From contig CBDATG010000002.1 of NCBI GenBank assembly GCA_965200145.1, positions 930,001-994,000 on the forward strand: a stretch of DNA of 64,000 bases, written 5' to 3'. Below are positions 28,576 to 37,958 of the stretch, piece by piece. The position numbers and the translations under genes are program-made. The notes under the pieces are model-generated. The model saw nothing but the letters and a program-made list of their open reading frames with translations, made no database searches and had not been told where the DNA came from. Each line of letters begins with the position of its first letter. The first letter of the stretch is position 1. The stretch comes from CBDATG01 sp965200145. Lineage in GTDB: Bacteria; Chloroflexota; Dehalococcoidia; Lucifugimonadales; Lucifugimonadaceae.

Positions 28576-29076
28576 TCACAAGCGACACGCCCTCGCTACC
28601 GCTATCGCATCCAGCCCGAGCACTCGCACATCCTCCGGCGGAACCGCACGCACACCGTCCAGCCTCTCCAACGCTACCTCATCCCGCAGCTCATCCGCCG
28701 TAACCCAGCACCAACCGGCCGGCACATCCGGACGCGCACCCGATTCTTGGACTGCCGCGATCACCCGCGTGTAGTAGATCATGTCGATGTGCTGATGCGC
28801 TCCCACCGTCTCGTCATACACATCCTCTATCAGTATCGTCCGCGGCGGCTCTAGCTGCTCCACCGCCGCGAACCTCACTCCATCCTCGCGCGCCGGCACG
28901 ATCTCCACCTCCAAGCCAGTCTCCTCTAGCACCTCGCGCAATACCGCCTGCACCGGATCCTCGTTCGCCTCGACATGCCCGCCCGGAGGCAACCACGCCT
29001 GCACACGCCCATGCCAGTGCAACAACGTCGCATCACAGTGCACGACGAAACCCGTAGCGGTATTGTGCCTAATCAC
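28576..29076 (-). CDS. Nudix hydrolase
   Basis: A 166-residue hydrolase with a complete Nudix box at residues 33-55: G33 then E39, then the R47-E48-x-x-E51-E52-x-G54 core in REVLEETGL. This binds Mg and cleaves nucleoside diphosphates linked to another moiety. The protein has no extra domains. It is alone on its strand, with its 3' end facing the lipoprotein array. The substrate cannot be predicted. Confidence 0.9.
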   Translation of the reverse strand: MIRHNTATGFVVHCDATLLHWHGRVQAWLPPGGHVEANEDPVQAVLREVLEETGLEVEIVPAREDGVRFAAVEQLEPPRTILIEDVYDETVGAHQHIDMIYYTRVIAAVQESGARPDVPAGWCWVTADELRDEVALERLDGVRAVPPEDVRVLGLDAIAVARACRL

Positions 29077-29116
29077 ATCCTGACCGTGTCAGAAACCGCG
29101 CCTCTATCGCGCCCTG

Positions 29117-30211
29117 CTACATCTTGAGACGCTCCAGCGCCGCCTCGTTCAGATCAATACCCAGCCCTGGCTTATCCGTCAGCGTTATCGTCCCAGACTT
29201 CGGCACAACGTGCTCCCCGTACAGCTCCGCCACCTCCTCTAGCGGCGGCGAGAATTCTGTCGAAAACTCATGTGGACGCACAGCATTCTTGATCGTCGAG
29301 TAGCAGTGAAGCGACGCAACGCTGTTGATACCCGCACTCGGCGAATGCGGCATGATCGGCTTGTTGTGAGTCGTCGCAACCGTGTAAATCTTCAGTATCT
29401 CCGACGGACCTGACGCACCTAGTATGTCCGGTTGCAGGATGTCAGGGTTACCTAGCTGGATGACATCGCGGAACCGCCAACGATCCCAATCCTGCTCACC
29501 CGTCGACACCGCTACATCCAGAGCATCCGCTACTTGGCGCAATCCCGGCAGGTCATACTGCGGCAACGGCTCCTCATAGTGATCGAACCGACCGTAATCC
29601 TGAAACTTCATCCCCTGCTGAATCGCCGTGCTCACAGAGTAACCATTGTTCACATCGAAACCCAGGTAGATGTCCGGTGGCAGAAAGTCCCGCACCAACT
29701 TGAACATCTCGTAGTCCTTTGCTGGATCAGCATCCTGACGGAACGAACGCCAATCCATCCGTATCTTGAACGCCTTAAAACCGTCGTTCCATCCAACCTC
29801 GACATCCGCCACCATCTCCGCCGGCGTCTTACGCCAACCTTCGCCCACGCTCCAGTACAGCGGAATATCCAGACGCGCCGCGCCACCCATCAGCGCATGA
29901 CACGGCAAGCCCGCATCCTTGCCCAAGATGTCCCACAACGCAATATCGATCGTGCCCACCACATGCGGTGGCAACCTCGTCAAACGACCATCTGGCGCCG
30001 CTCCGAAATACAGCGTCTCCCAATGACGATCTATCTGGCGCGGGTCCGTCCCTACCAGATTCGGCTCGACAACGCCGCGCAGATGTGCCTCAAACGCACC
30101 CATCGTCCTCCAAGGCGCCTCCGCCAAACCCGTGATACCCGCACTGGTCCTGACCTGCAACAGAGCCTTCCCAGACTTCAGCGGTGTTACTTCAAATCCC
30201 GTAATCTTCAC
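29117..30211 (-). CDS. Enolase-superfamily dehydratase/racemase (mandelate racemase subgroup)
   Basis: A 364-residue complete enzyme. The N-terminal capping domain starts MKITGFEVTPLKSGKALLQV. Barrel motifs are FKAFKIRMDW (K-x-R variant of the Lys motif), LGFDVNNGY (first Asp), HYEEPLPQY (Glu), VSTGEQDWD (Glu) and MPHSPSAGINS carrying the catalytic-type His. This fits acid-sugar dehydratases of the MR subgroup. The specific sugar is unknown. It lies 40 bases upstream of the Nudix gene on the same strand. Confidence 0.92.
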   Translation of the reverse strand: MKITGFEVTPLKSGKALLQVRTSAGITGLAEAPWRTMGAFEAHLRGVVEPNLVGTDPRQIDRHWETLYFGAAPDGRLTRLPPHVVGTIDIALWDILGKDAGLPCHALMGGAARLDIPLYWSVGEGWRKTPAEMVADVEVGWNDGFKAFKIRMDWRSFRQDADPAKDYEMFKLVRDFLPPDIYLGFDVNNGYSVSTAIQQGMKFQDYGRFDHYEEPLPQYDLPGLRQVADALDVAVSTGEQDWDRWRFRDVIQLGNPDILQPDILGASGPSEILKIYTVATTHNKPIMPHSPSAGINSVASLHCYSTIKNAVRPHEFSTEFSPPLEEVAELYGEHVVPKSGTITLTDKPGLGIDLNEAALERLKM

Positions 30212-30252
30212 AATATGCCTTCCTAGATGCTAGTTGTGCCTGCGGCCAGTGT

Positions 30253-30283
30253 ATCCTGCCCAATCTTGCATATCCCTGTGAAT
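30253..30283 (-). repeat. Oriented dispersed repeat, copy 1
   Basis: A copy of the family with minus-strand core close to TTCACAGGGATAGGCAGGAT (here with TATGCAAGAT). It lies immediately beyond the CCA end of tRNA-Ile and shares a base with it. Confidence 0.7.
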
Positions 30284-30285
30284 GG

Positions 30286-30359
30286 TGGGCCCGGACGGAC
30301 TCGAACCATCGACCTCTACTTTATCAGAGTAGCGCTCTAACCAGCTGAGCTACGGGCCC
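30286..30359 (-). tRNA. tRNA-Ile (anticodon GAT)
   Basis: The minus strand gives a cloverleaf with acceptor GGGCCCG, D-arm GCTC-AGCTGGTTA-GAGC, anticodon stem CTACT/AGTAG with loop CTGATAA (anticodon GAT) and T-arm ATGG-TTCGAGT-CCGT with discriminator A. CCA is encoded at 30283-30285. Confidence 0.96.
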
Positions 30360-30435
30360 TTGCAACCAACAGACTCCGATTCTATCGCATCAAACGCCTA
30401 CTCGCACAAACACGCAACCGTTAGAATGCGTAAAC

Positions 30436-31776
30436 ATGCTAAACCAAGCAACCGCTAACGGTCCCAAATCCCGCACCTCGCGCATCCGACGGCTCATTCC
30501 CACCGGATCATGGGTGCTATACGACTTCTCCGACACGATTTTCTCCGCGTCGATCCTGACCTTCTACTTCCCCCTATGGGTCACCGAAGACTCCGGAGGC
30601 ACCGACACACACTTCACACTCGCTCTATCCGGATCAATGCTCTTAGTCGCCTTGACCGGACCCATGCTCGGCACCCTCTCCGACAGACTCAACCGACGCG
30701 TACCTCTCCTCGCAGTCTCCGTCATAACATGCGCCATATGCACCGCCCTTATCGGACTATTCGGCGGACTCGCCACCGGACTAGTGCTCTTCATACTCGC
30801 TAACTTCCTATACCAGTCCGGACTCATCTTCTACAACTCGCTCATCATCAACGTCAGCGGCGAAGAGAACAGAGGAATCATCTCCGGCATCGGGATCGGC
30901 GCAGGTTACATCGGACTCATCGTCACTTTCCTCGCGCTCAGCCCATGGGTAGACACCGCCGGCAACCAAGCCGCATTCCTGCCCACCGCACTCCTCTATA
31001 TCGCCTTCGCAATTCCGCTATTCATCTTCGTCAAAGAGTTCGGAACCACACAGAAGATCGAACTCGGTCTAGTCAAAGACTCATACCGCCAGCTCTACCG
31101 AACCTTCAAGCGCGCAAGACACCACGCAAACCTCTTCCGATTCCTAGTCGCACGATTCCTCTACATGGAGGCGGTCAACACCGTCACTTCACTCTTCGTT
31201 ATCTACCTCACCACCGTCGGCAACTTCGAAGCCAGCGAAGCGCGAACAATGATCATCTTGGCAGTCGTCGTCGCAATCGCATCGTCATGGCTCACTGGTT
31301 ACTTCGTCTCAAGATTCGGACCCAAACCCGTACTCGCAGTCGCGCTCCTCGGTTGGATCACCGTCGTACTCGCAGCATCCGTAGCCACAGAGCAATGGAT
31401 GTACTGGGTAATCGCAGGCATCATGGGACTATTCTGGGCCGGACCGCAAATCGCAGACCGCGTGCTGCTCACAAACCTCTCACCCAAAGGGCAAGTCGGC
31501 GAGTTCTTCGGACTATTCCAGATGTCAGGAAGGCTATCAGCAGTCGTCGGACCTGCTCTGTGGGCGCTCACTACATACGCCCTGCTCTCATGGGGTGACA
31601 CACGATTCAGAATCGCAGTACTCGTCATCGCACTGTTCCTGATACTCGGTTACGTCGTACTCAACTTCGTCCAAGTCAGGCGCGAGCCACCGGACCTGGA
31701 AGAAGAGCCAGAGCCTGCACCTGAACCACAACCCGCACTCAGCGCCGAGTCAGACGCAAGCTCACCGAATTCGTAG
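30436..31776 (+). CDS. UMF1-type major facilitator (Atg22-like) transporter, paralog 1
   Basis: A 446-residue permease with about twelve transmembrane helices. The UMF1 signature is at the start (GSWVLYDFSDTIFSASILTF), the MFS loop motif is GTLSDRLNRRVPLL, and the late motif is GQVGEFFGLFQMSGRLSA. The tail is acidic and proline-rich (EEEPEPAPEPQP). UMF1 members export amino acids or other small solutes in some organisms; the substrate here is unknown. It begins a tandem pair with the next gene. Confidence 0.9.
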   Translation: MLNQATANGPKSRTSRIRRLIPTGSWVLYDFSDTIFSASILTFYFPLWVTEDSGGTDTHFTLALSGSMLLVALTGPMLGTLSDRLNRRVPLLAVSVITCAICTALIGLFGGLATGLVLFILANFLYQSGLIFYNSLIINVSGEENRGIISGIGIGAGYIGLIVTFLALSPWVDTAGNQAAFLPTALLYIAFAIPLFIFVKEFGTTQKIELGLVKDSYRQLYRTFKRARHHANLFRFLVARFLYMEAVNTVTSLFVIYLTTVGNFEASEARTMIILAVVVAIASSWLTGYFVSRFGPKPVLAVALLGWITVVLAASVATEQWMYWVIAGIMGLFWAGPQIADRVLLTNLSPKGQVGEFFGLFQMSGRLSAVVGPALWALTTYALLSWGDTRFRIAVLVIALFLILGYVVLNFVQVRREPPDLEEEPEPAPEPQPALSAESDASSPNS

Positions 31777-31879
31777 TCACACACAACGCTACCGTGCTAC
31801 AACTGCGGATTTAATCCTAACCGCCTGCGCGTCTAACGCACGCTTTGACGCGCTCCGAGTCTGTAAGCTCTATACCACT

Positions 31880-33205
31880 ATGCCAGCCCGACGCATTTGG
31901 CGGACATTCTTTATCTTCGGACGACGCAGATGCGACACCGTCGCTTGGTCCCTATACGACCTCGGCGACACTCTCTTCTCCGGCGCACTGCTAACCTTCT
32001 ACTTCCCGCTGTGGCTCGCAAGCCAGAGCCTCTCCGGCACCGGACCACTCGGTCAGAGCGACATCATCCTCGCTTTCGCAATCAGCGGATCGATGTCTGT
32101 CGTAATCATCGCCGCTCCAATCATGGGAAGCCTCTCCGACAGACTACACAGACGCGTCCCGCTACTAGCAGTATGCGTGATCCTCGCAGCACTTGCCGTC
32201 GTCGCTATCGGACGTTTCGACGGACTCACAGCAGGCATCGTCCTATTCATGGTCGCAAACTTCGTATACCAACTCAGCGTCGTATTCCACAACTCACTCA
32301 TCGTGAACGTCACTACCATGTCCGAACGAGGTATCGTCTCCGGCATCGGCGTCGGATTCGGGTTCGCAGCACTCGCAGTACTCTTCATCGCTCTCGACCC
32401 CGTCGTCCAACGATACGGCGATGTTGCAGCATTCATCCCCATCGCCGCCGCCTTCGTCTTCATGGCGATACCACTCTTCGTCGTCGTTAAAGAGCGCAGG
32501 CCAAGACACCCCCTAAACAAAGACCTCTTCATCGAGTCCTACCTCATCCTCTACGAAACCTTCCACCGCGCAAGAAGACACGCAAACCTCTTCAGATTCA
32601 TCATCGCACGATTCCTATACACCGAAGCCATCAGCACTTTCGCTCTCTTCCTAATCATCTACCTACTGGAGATCGGAAACGTCCCCGAATCCGATGCGCG
32701 TGCCATGGTCATCGGATCCGTTATCACCGGAACTCTCGCAGCATGGTTCGGCGGGTGGATCGAATCAAAGTTCGGTCCCAAAAACCTACTAGTCGCATCA
32801 ACCGTCGGCTGGATCATCATCATGTTCCTAGCAGCCTTCGCAAGCGCAACATGGATGTACTGGATCGTCGTGATGGGCAGCGGTGTGCTATGGGCAACCA
32901 CACAGATCTCAGACCGGGTCGTGTTGACTGAGCTAACGCCCAGCGGTCAGATCGGCGAGTTCTTCGGCCTGTTCCAGATTTCAGGAAGGCGTGCCGCCTT
33001 CATCGGACCAATAGTCTGGGGCGTCAGCGCATGGGCACTGCGAGACAACAGCGTCATCACCGCCGACCGAATCGCTCTAGGCTTCATAGTAGTCCTACTC
33101 TTCGCCGCCCTGGCACTACTATGGCGCGTAAGAGAGATCAGAGAGCGCCCAGACCTCATCCACATGGAAACTCACGGCGGACACGTCATGCTATCCAGCG
33201 AGTAA
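31880..33205 (+). CDS. UMF1-type major facilitator (Atg22-like) transporter, paralog 2
   Basis: A 441-residue paralog of the preceding gene with the same landmarks (VAWSLYDLGDTLFSGALLTF, GSLSDRLHRRVPLL, FFGLFQISGRRAA). It carries two short insertions in the first periplasmic loop (SQSLSGTGPLGQS). The copies are about 100 bases apart on the same strand and well diverged, so the duplication is old and the two may have different substrates. Confidence 0.9.
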   Translation: MPARRIWRTFFIFGRRRCDTVAWSLYDLGDTLFSGALLTFYFPLWLASQSLSGTGPLGQSDIILAFAISGSMSVVIIAAPIMGSLSDRLHRRVPLLAVCVILAALAVVAIGRFDGLTAGIVLFMVANFVYQLSVVFHNSLIVNVTTMSERGIVSGIGVGFGFAALAVLFIALDPVVQRYGDVAAFIPIAAAFVFMAIPLFVVVKERRPRHPLNKDLFIESYLILYETFHRARRHANLFRFIIARFLYTEAISTFALFLIIYLLEIGNVPESDARAMVIGSVITGTLAAWFGGWIESKFGPKNLLVASTVGWIIIMFLAAFASATWMYWIVVMGSGVLWATTQISDRVVLTELTPSGQIGEFFGLFQISGRRAAFIGPIVWGVSAWALRDNSVITADRIALGFIVVLLFAALALLWRVREIRERPDLIHMETHGGHVMLSSE

Positions 33206-33208
33206 CCG

Positions 33209-33230
33209 ATCCCGCCTATCCCTGTTAATT
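33209..33230 (-). repeat. Oriented dispersed repeat, copy 2
   Basis: A shortened copy (minus strand AATTAACAGGGATAGGCGGG) between the convergent ends of the second UMF1 gene and the cupin gene, overlapping the cupin stop codon by one base. Confidence 0.6.
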
Positions 33231-33667
33231 CACTTGCAATCCTGCCGCCCTGCATCAGGCAAGTCCTCCACGATCTCCACGGGCGCATTACGCGCAACGA
33301 TCAACACCAACGGCTCCGTCTCCGATGTGTTAACCGGCTGATGGTTAGCATCCGGCGGAACATAGATGAAATCACCAGGACCAATCTCAGCCTCATGCTC
33401 CAACTCCGCACCATGCAGAAACAAACCAGCACCCGACATCACATAAATACCAGACTCGCAATTCACATGATAGTGCGCCATGGAGCAACGCCCAGGCGGA
33501 ACAGTAGCCACCGACATGTGGATACCACGCGCCCCTGACAAACGCTCCGACACTCCCGCCAACCGAGTCATAGCCCCAGAAGCAACATCAACCTCCAAGG
33601 CATCACCACGAGTAACAACACACTCAGCCGAGCCGCCTGCGCCGTGTTCATGTCCCAGCGAAGTCAT
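33230..33667 (-). CDS. Cupin-domain protein
   Basis: A 145-residue single-cupin protein. Cupin motif 1 is the PPGRCSMAHYHVNCESGIYV region (metal-binding His and Glu) and motif 2 is PGDFIYVPPDANHQPVN. No other domain is attached. Such proteins are usually small oxygenases, isomerases or sensors; no function can be assigned. Its start is 10 bases from the end of mcrC, so it may be the tail gene of that operon. Confidence 0.85.
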   Translation of the reverse strand: MTSLGHEHGAGGSAECVVTRGDALEVDVASGAMTRLAGVSERLSGARGIHMSVATVPPGRCSMAHYHVNCESGIYVMSGAGLFLHGAELEHEAEIGPGDFIYVPPDANHQPVNTSETEPLVLIVARNAPVEIVEDLPDAGRQDCK

Positions 33668-33671
33668 CCCA

Positions 33672-33709
33672 AATCCTCAATCCTGCAAATCCTGCCTATC
33701 CATGTTAAC
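33672..33709 (-). repeat. Oriented dispersed repeat, copy 3 (inside mcrC 3' end)
   Basis: On the minus strand this copy encodes the last residues of McrC (NMDRQDLQD) and its TGA. It carries an extended second GCAGGATT unit. Confidence 0.7.
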
Positions 33710-34864
33710 CCCCCGAATCAACGCTCGTAGATAGCATTCAATCACATGCCAACGTCGCGAAAGGTCCAACGTATGCACCCGAAACGGATGCGTATCAATG
33801 CGCGTCTTTAGCCTCCGTGCACCATCAACCGTCTGCGCGTACAACAATATCCCCGTAGAACCGCGATGCTCCGGATACATCCCATCCTGCGAAGACAGAT
33901 ACGACCACATCTGATACAGGTTGTTGGAGTGCACGGTCTCGCGACCGTGATGGTGTGACACCGCAGAACTGTACCACTTAGTATCGATAACGACGCGTTG
34001 CCGAGACCGCTTGTGTTCCAACACGATATCAGGCTCCATCCCAGGAAGCGCAACCTCGCTTGAGGAATCCTCGCAAGTCCGATTCCAGCTCAGACGTCTT
34101 GGCGCCGTCACATCCCAATCGTCACAATGCATCTTCATCCAGTTTGCTACAAACTTCTCATAAACACGCCACTCAATCAAGTCCTGGATGTCCGTAAACC
34201 GCTGTCCGTGGCTATCTGCATCGGGCAAACGCGGCCGATTGAGCCACTCGCAGATCAACATGATCAGTCGGTACTCCCGCTCATTCCGACCCAACTTTCG
34301 CATCTCCGTAGCAATCATCCTGTCAGAAAGATGCACACGATCAATCTCCGACATTGACCGCACCAGCGTCTCCAAATCCGCCTTCAGCTCGGTCAACATA
34401 CCGTGGGCATCCCGCTCAATCCGCGCATAGTCGTAACGCAACTGGCGATTCAGAGTGCTGACGATGATCTGATTGCGCGGCACATTCAACGAGTACTCCT
34501 GGTAGTCGCAGTGCAGCTCGCCCTTGTACAGCAGCAAGTCTGACACCGTCCGGCCAAAGTTGATCCTCCCACGCACTGTCCGTAGAGGCTCGGAAAGATC
34601 AACATAGTCACCACGCAAACCACGCCGTATCTGCCGCTTAGTGTAATGCACAAGTATCCGAGTCAACAAAGCCCGCAGATCAGGAGCATCATCAGCAAGC
34701 GCATCCGTATCACCACGTAGGGCACCCAAGTCCCACGCATACAAGAGCATGTAGAACCAGTTCCGAACAGGGATGTTGGACGTGGATCTGCTAATGTCAG
34801 ACGCAGATTCGGAGTCCCCGGCATTAATCTGCTGGAGCTGCGAGGCGAGCGTGGTCGTGGTCAA
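33677..34864 (-). CDS. mcrC: McrC-like nuclease subunit of a McrBC-type restriction system
   Basis: A 395-residue McrC-family protein. The N-terminal half has the typical NWFYMLLYAWDLG and LRTVRGRINFGRT segments. The C-terminal nuclease has a PD-(D/E)xK core with Asp279 (GMEPDIVL), Asp294 and Lys296 (VVIDTKWYSS). The start is TTG overlapping the stop of the small gene upstream (TTGA), implying translational coupling. McrC docks onto McrB hexamers and cuts modified DNA. Its last residues are supplied by a copy of the dispersed repeat. Confidence 0.9.
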   Translation of the reverse strand: MTTTTLASQLQQINAGDSESASDISRSTSNIPVRNWFYMLLYAWDLGALRGDTDALADDAPDLRALLTRILVHYTKRQIRRGLRGDYVDLSEPLRTVRGRINFGRTVSDLLLYKGELHCDYQEYSLNVPRNQIIVSTLNRQLRYDYARIERDAHGMLTELKADLETLVRSMSEIDRVHLSDRMIATEMRKLGRNEREYRLIMLICEWLNRPRLPDADSHGQRFTDIQDLIEWRVYEKFVANWMKMHCDDWDVTAPRRLSWNRTCEDSSSEVALPGMEPDIVLEHKRSRQRVVIDTKWYSSAVSHHHGRETVHSNNLYQMWSYLSSQDGMYPEHRGSTGILLYAQTVDGARRLKTRIDTHPFRVHTLDLSRRWHVIECYLRALIRGVNMDRQDLQD

Positions 34865-35256
34865 GACGATTCAACCCTCTCGATCCTAGGCTCTCCGGTT
34901 CCCTGCCTCTTAATGAAGTACCAGTAAAGATGCCCAGATTTTGTAAACGCAGTCGTGTATCCGAGGACGTCTGGAAGCGCAGGATCAGGATCAGTCAGAC
35001 CTCGCCGTGTGTAGTCACGCCCATCGTTACTGATGTCCTCCGACTTGGTTCGAATCCATCTGAATCCCTTCGGTAATCGCAAGGTCTCGCAAACAACGCT
35101 ACCCTGCCAGAAACGTCTCCACCCCACCGACTGAGCTGTCAACTCGGGCCAGTATCTCTTGGGCATGCGAACACCGCGCGGAAGTGTGGTCCAATGCGTG
35201 AACCCATCAATTTGCGATCGGCCTCGACCCCAAACAAATATCGCTTTGTCAGACAT
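34861..35256 (-). CDS. Unknown 131-residue protein encoded between mcrB and mcrC
   Basis: A soluble basic protein rich in Trp, Tyr and Arg (VWGRGRSQIDGFTHWTTLPR, then RYWPELTAQSVGWRRFWQG). It has no recognised domain. Its stop overlaps the mcrC start and it begins 59 bases after mcrB, so it is an integral part of the operon. Possible roles are an extra specificity or regulatory subunit; this is inferred from position alone. Standard McrBC operons lack a gene here. Confidence 0.65.
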   Translation of the reverse strand: MSDKAIFVWGRGRSQIDGFTHWTTLPRGVRMPKRYWPELTAQSVGWRRFWQGSVVCETLRLPKGFRWIRTKSEDISNDGRDYTRRGLTDPDPALPDVLGYTTAFTKSGHLYWYFIKRQGTGEPRIERVESS

Positions 35257-35314
35257 AACAAGCTCCTTGATATCCTAGTTGACGGTAGCAACAATGCCTA
35301 CGATTCTAATCGGG

Positions 35315-37876
35315 TTAGCGGCCGCCTTCCAGTTTCAACTTGCCAACCTCGTCCGCCGCCTTGGTCGCATCATCAAACCAATACTCCTCCAACAACGGCC
35401 GTATCTCAAACTCAACAACCGCCTCGTACCAAGCTTCCCAGTCACCACCAGGTGGTCCATCGCTGTCAGGGCAGAAGAATGAATGCCCAACCGCATACTG
35501 CCGACCTAGAGAAGCATCATCCGCGATCGCTGAGTTCAACGCATCAATACGAGTCCTTATCCGACCAAGCAACTCATCGGGCATCCCAGTATTCGTCACC
35601 TCTTCCGCAAACTGTTCGCTGTCGAACTGCGGCCGCAGCTCGGCAAACGCACACCTCCGGCGCATCGCAACGTTCATTCCCGTCAGCGACCTATCCGCCA
35701 AGTTCATAGTGCCAATAATGTACACATTCGTCGGCACAAAGAACTTGCCATCTGTGCCGTCCGCATCCGCCATCCGATGTTGCAACTCAACAGCATGCTC
35801 CGGCGAACGCTTGTCTGCCTCGATCAACATAAGCAACTCGCCAAACACTCGGCTCAGGTTCCCTCGATTGATCTCATCAATCAGCATCACGAATTTCGCA
35901 TCTGGCATCTGCCGCGCCTTATGGCACAACCGCAAGAAAGCACCGTCGCGAGGCCGGAATACCAGCTGTTCCTGTTCGTTGACGTCAGGCCGATACCCGC
36001 CAACGAAGTCCTCGTAGGCGTAGGACTGATGGAACTGCACGCTAGAGACTCGTTCATCAGCACGCTCTCCCATCAATGCATATGCCAACCGCTTAGCAAG
36101 AAACGTCTTGCCTGTCCCTGGCGGACCCTGCAAGATAAGATTCTTCTTCCGCTCAAGCTGCGCCATGATGCGCGTGAGCTCGGGTTCGTCAAGGAACACT
36201 CCCTCGTCAATCATGGAGGCAATGGAGTACGGTTCGCGAGGTGCTGTTTTCTCGGATGGGCCGCCGACAATAGCCAGGAAGGTGTCCCGCACCTCATCTT
36301 TCAACTCGTACACGGTTGGTTGCAACCATGCATTGCCAGGAAGTTCGTCGTTCCTACGAACGTCGTCCTTAAACCACGCAACCCGTCGGCGCTGTCGGCA
36401 AGGCAACCCGTCAGTAAGGTTATCCTGCTCGTCAACAGGCACGAACGTCGGTGCGCCGAGAACCATGCCGTAGTAGAACGTCCCCTCATCCAGCGGATTC
36501 GGAGTTATGGCCCAGTCACCAGGTTTTAAGTCGAACAAAAACCTCTTCAAAGTCCCCGCTTGTTTGCCTACGCTTTGCTCGTCATCGTTATCCTGTTTGT
36601 CACGAATCTCCGCCTTGATGTCGTCCAGATTAGAGCACGTCGCCAAGTCCAACTCGTCCCAAGAGGTACCTACATAACCGTGCTCAACGAACGACGCCGT
36701 GTTCTCGCCACCGTCTGCGCGAACAACCCAAACGCGCGGCGCGTCTGGCGCGCCTCGCACAACATCCGTGACTCTCCGCTGCACGACTTCATTCTTGGCA
36801 ACGACTCTCATCAACGCTGCCGGTCCCGGCAGATTCAGGTCGCCGGTCCTGACCAGCTGCGAATGCCAAATTACGCCTTTGCGATTCCGGTGGATATCTG
36901 GATCACTGTCCGACACAACGAGATAGGTGATGTCCGAGCACACAATCCCGAAGTGATGCCAACCTGGTTCGTCGGAACTCATTACAACAATATCGCCCCT
37001 ACGCAAGTTGAGTCTGAGATTGACAAATTGCCCGATGGCAACACCGGGTAGGTCGAATGGTTCAAGTGCCGCTCGAACTTCATCCTCTGTGTTTAGCGGG
37101 GCCAGATCTGTTCCCGTAACGCCCCAATCAAGCGCCACGTAACCGCCTTCGAGCCACCATTCGCGCGCGAAACCTCCCTCACCTGCATTCATCGCCCAGA
37201 CATTTTTGGACCCATCGATCTGGCTGGCCAACCAAGCATCAGCGTTCAGCACAGGAAATGGCCTAGAATCAATCTCACGGACGCGGATCAAATTCTCGAG
37301 GTAGTTGCGTCCGAAGTCCGAGTAATTCCAAGTATTCAAGAAGTGAGCAATCGTGTCGGTCTTCAAATACATATGCGGTTTGATCCAGAACAGCGCTCCG
37401 CTAAGGTTAGCGGCACCCACGTTGTAAATGGCGACACTCTTGTTGAGTAAATCATCGAGATCATCAATTGACATCACTCGATCGAATAGATCCCAATGAA
37501 TCTCGGTCTGGCCGTCTTGGCCGATACCCGTAAAGAGAAAAGACTTTTGTGCCTGCAACGTAGGTGTAATCGGATCTTCAACCGGAACTTGCGCGTCAAC
37601 ACCGAAGAACGCCTTGAACGATCTCATGATCGGAACTGCGTTGTCGAAGCGGACTCTTCGGATGGTCCCGATCAAAGAGAATGGGTCAATCCACTCTGTC
37701 AGATTGTCAACCCAAGGCGCGATGACCATCCCTTCGCGCCTCATACGCTTCAACTCGGCCACGATCTCCGGCTGCCGATGCCGCCAGCGATCCTCATGTA
37801 ACCGCAACGCCAGCTCCTCGAAGAACGGTATCCAGCTGTACTCCGGCCTGTTAGTGTCTACCCTGTCGTTACTCAT
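35315..37876 (-). CDS. mcrB: McrB-like AAA+ GTPase with two PUA/EVE-like N-terminal domains
   Basis: An 853-residue protein. Residues 1-220 are an uncharacterised helical region. Two similar modules follow at about 226-345 (VWAMNAGEGGFAREWWLEGG, then VALDWG) and 382-505 (VWVVRADGGENTASFVEHGY, then VGTSW). Both resemble PUA/EVE-like domains that bind modified bases. The AAA+ motor has Walker A GPPGTGKTF at 583-591, Walker B KFVMLIDEINRGN and the McrB hallmark GTMNLADRSLTGMNVAMRRR. It is expected to recognise modified DNA and drive McrC. The gene lies downstream of a palindromic repeat. Confidence 0.9.
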   Translation of the reverse strand: MSNDRVDTNRPEYSWIPFFEELALRLHEDRWRHRQPEIVAELKRMRREGMVIAPWVDNLTEWIDPFSLIGTIRRVRFDNAVPIMRSFKAFFGVDAQVPVEDPITPTLQAQKSFLFTGIGQDGQTEIHWDLFDRVMSIDDLDDLLNKSVAIYNVGAANLSGALFWIKPHMYLKTDTIAHFLNTWNYSDFGRNYLENLIRVREIDSRPFPVLNADAWLASQIDGSKNVWAMNAGEGGFAREWWLEGGYVALDWGVTGTDLAPLNTEDEVRAALEPFDLPGVAIGQFVNLRLNLRRGDIVVMSSDEPGWHHFGIVCSDITYLVVSDSDPDIHRNRKGVIWHSQLVRTGDLNLPGPAALMRVVAKNEVVQRRVTDVVRGAPDAPRVWVVRADGGENTASFVEHGYVGTSWDELDLATCSNLDDIKAEIRDKQDNDDEQSVGKQAGTLKRFLFDLKPGDWAITPNPLDEGTFYYGMVLGAPTFVPVDEQDNLTDGLPCRQRRRVAWFKDDVRRNDELPGNAWLQPTVYELKDEVRDTFLAIVGGPSEKTAPREPYSIASMIDEGVFLDEPELTRIMAQLERKKNLILQGPPGTGKTFLAKRLAYALMGERADERVSSVQFHQSYAYEDFVGGYRPDVNEQEQLVFRPRDGAFLRLCHKARQMPDAKFVMLIDEINRGNLSRVFGELLMLIEADKRSPEHAVELQHRMADADGTDGKFFVPTNVYIIGTMNLADRSLTGMNVAMRRRCAFAELRPQFDSEQFAEEVTNTGMPDELLGRIRTRIDALNSAIADDASLGRQYAVGHSFFCPDSDGPPGGDWEAWYEAVVEFEIRPLLEEYWFDDATKAADEVGKLKLEGGR

Positions 37877-37903
37877 GCTATCATAGCCTCTCCTTCGGCA
37901 TAA

Positions 37904-37930
37904 CGGGCGGTTCCCGAACCGCCCCTACGG
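37904..37930. repeat. Palindromic repeat (GGGCGGTTC..GAACCGCCC), copy 1
   Basis: A near-perfect palindrome, GGGCGGTTCCCGAACCGCCC at 37905-37924, followed by CTACGGG. It can form a strong hairpin upstream of mcrB and matches similar elements at 45720, 57031 and (half) 61902. Confidence 0.7.
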
Positions 37931-37958
37931 GTGTTTCTGTATAAGTGTTCCACGATTC

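Noticed and set aside
30253..30283. tRNA-integrated element attachment site
   Set aside because: The repeat abuts tRNA-Ile but no integrase or duplicated tRNA end was found, and the same repeat occurs elsewhere without tRNAs.
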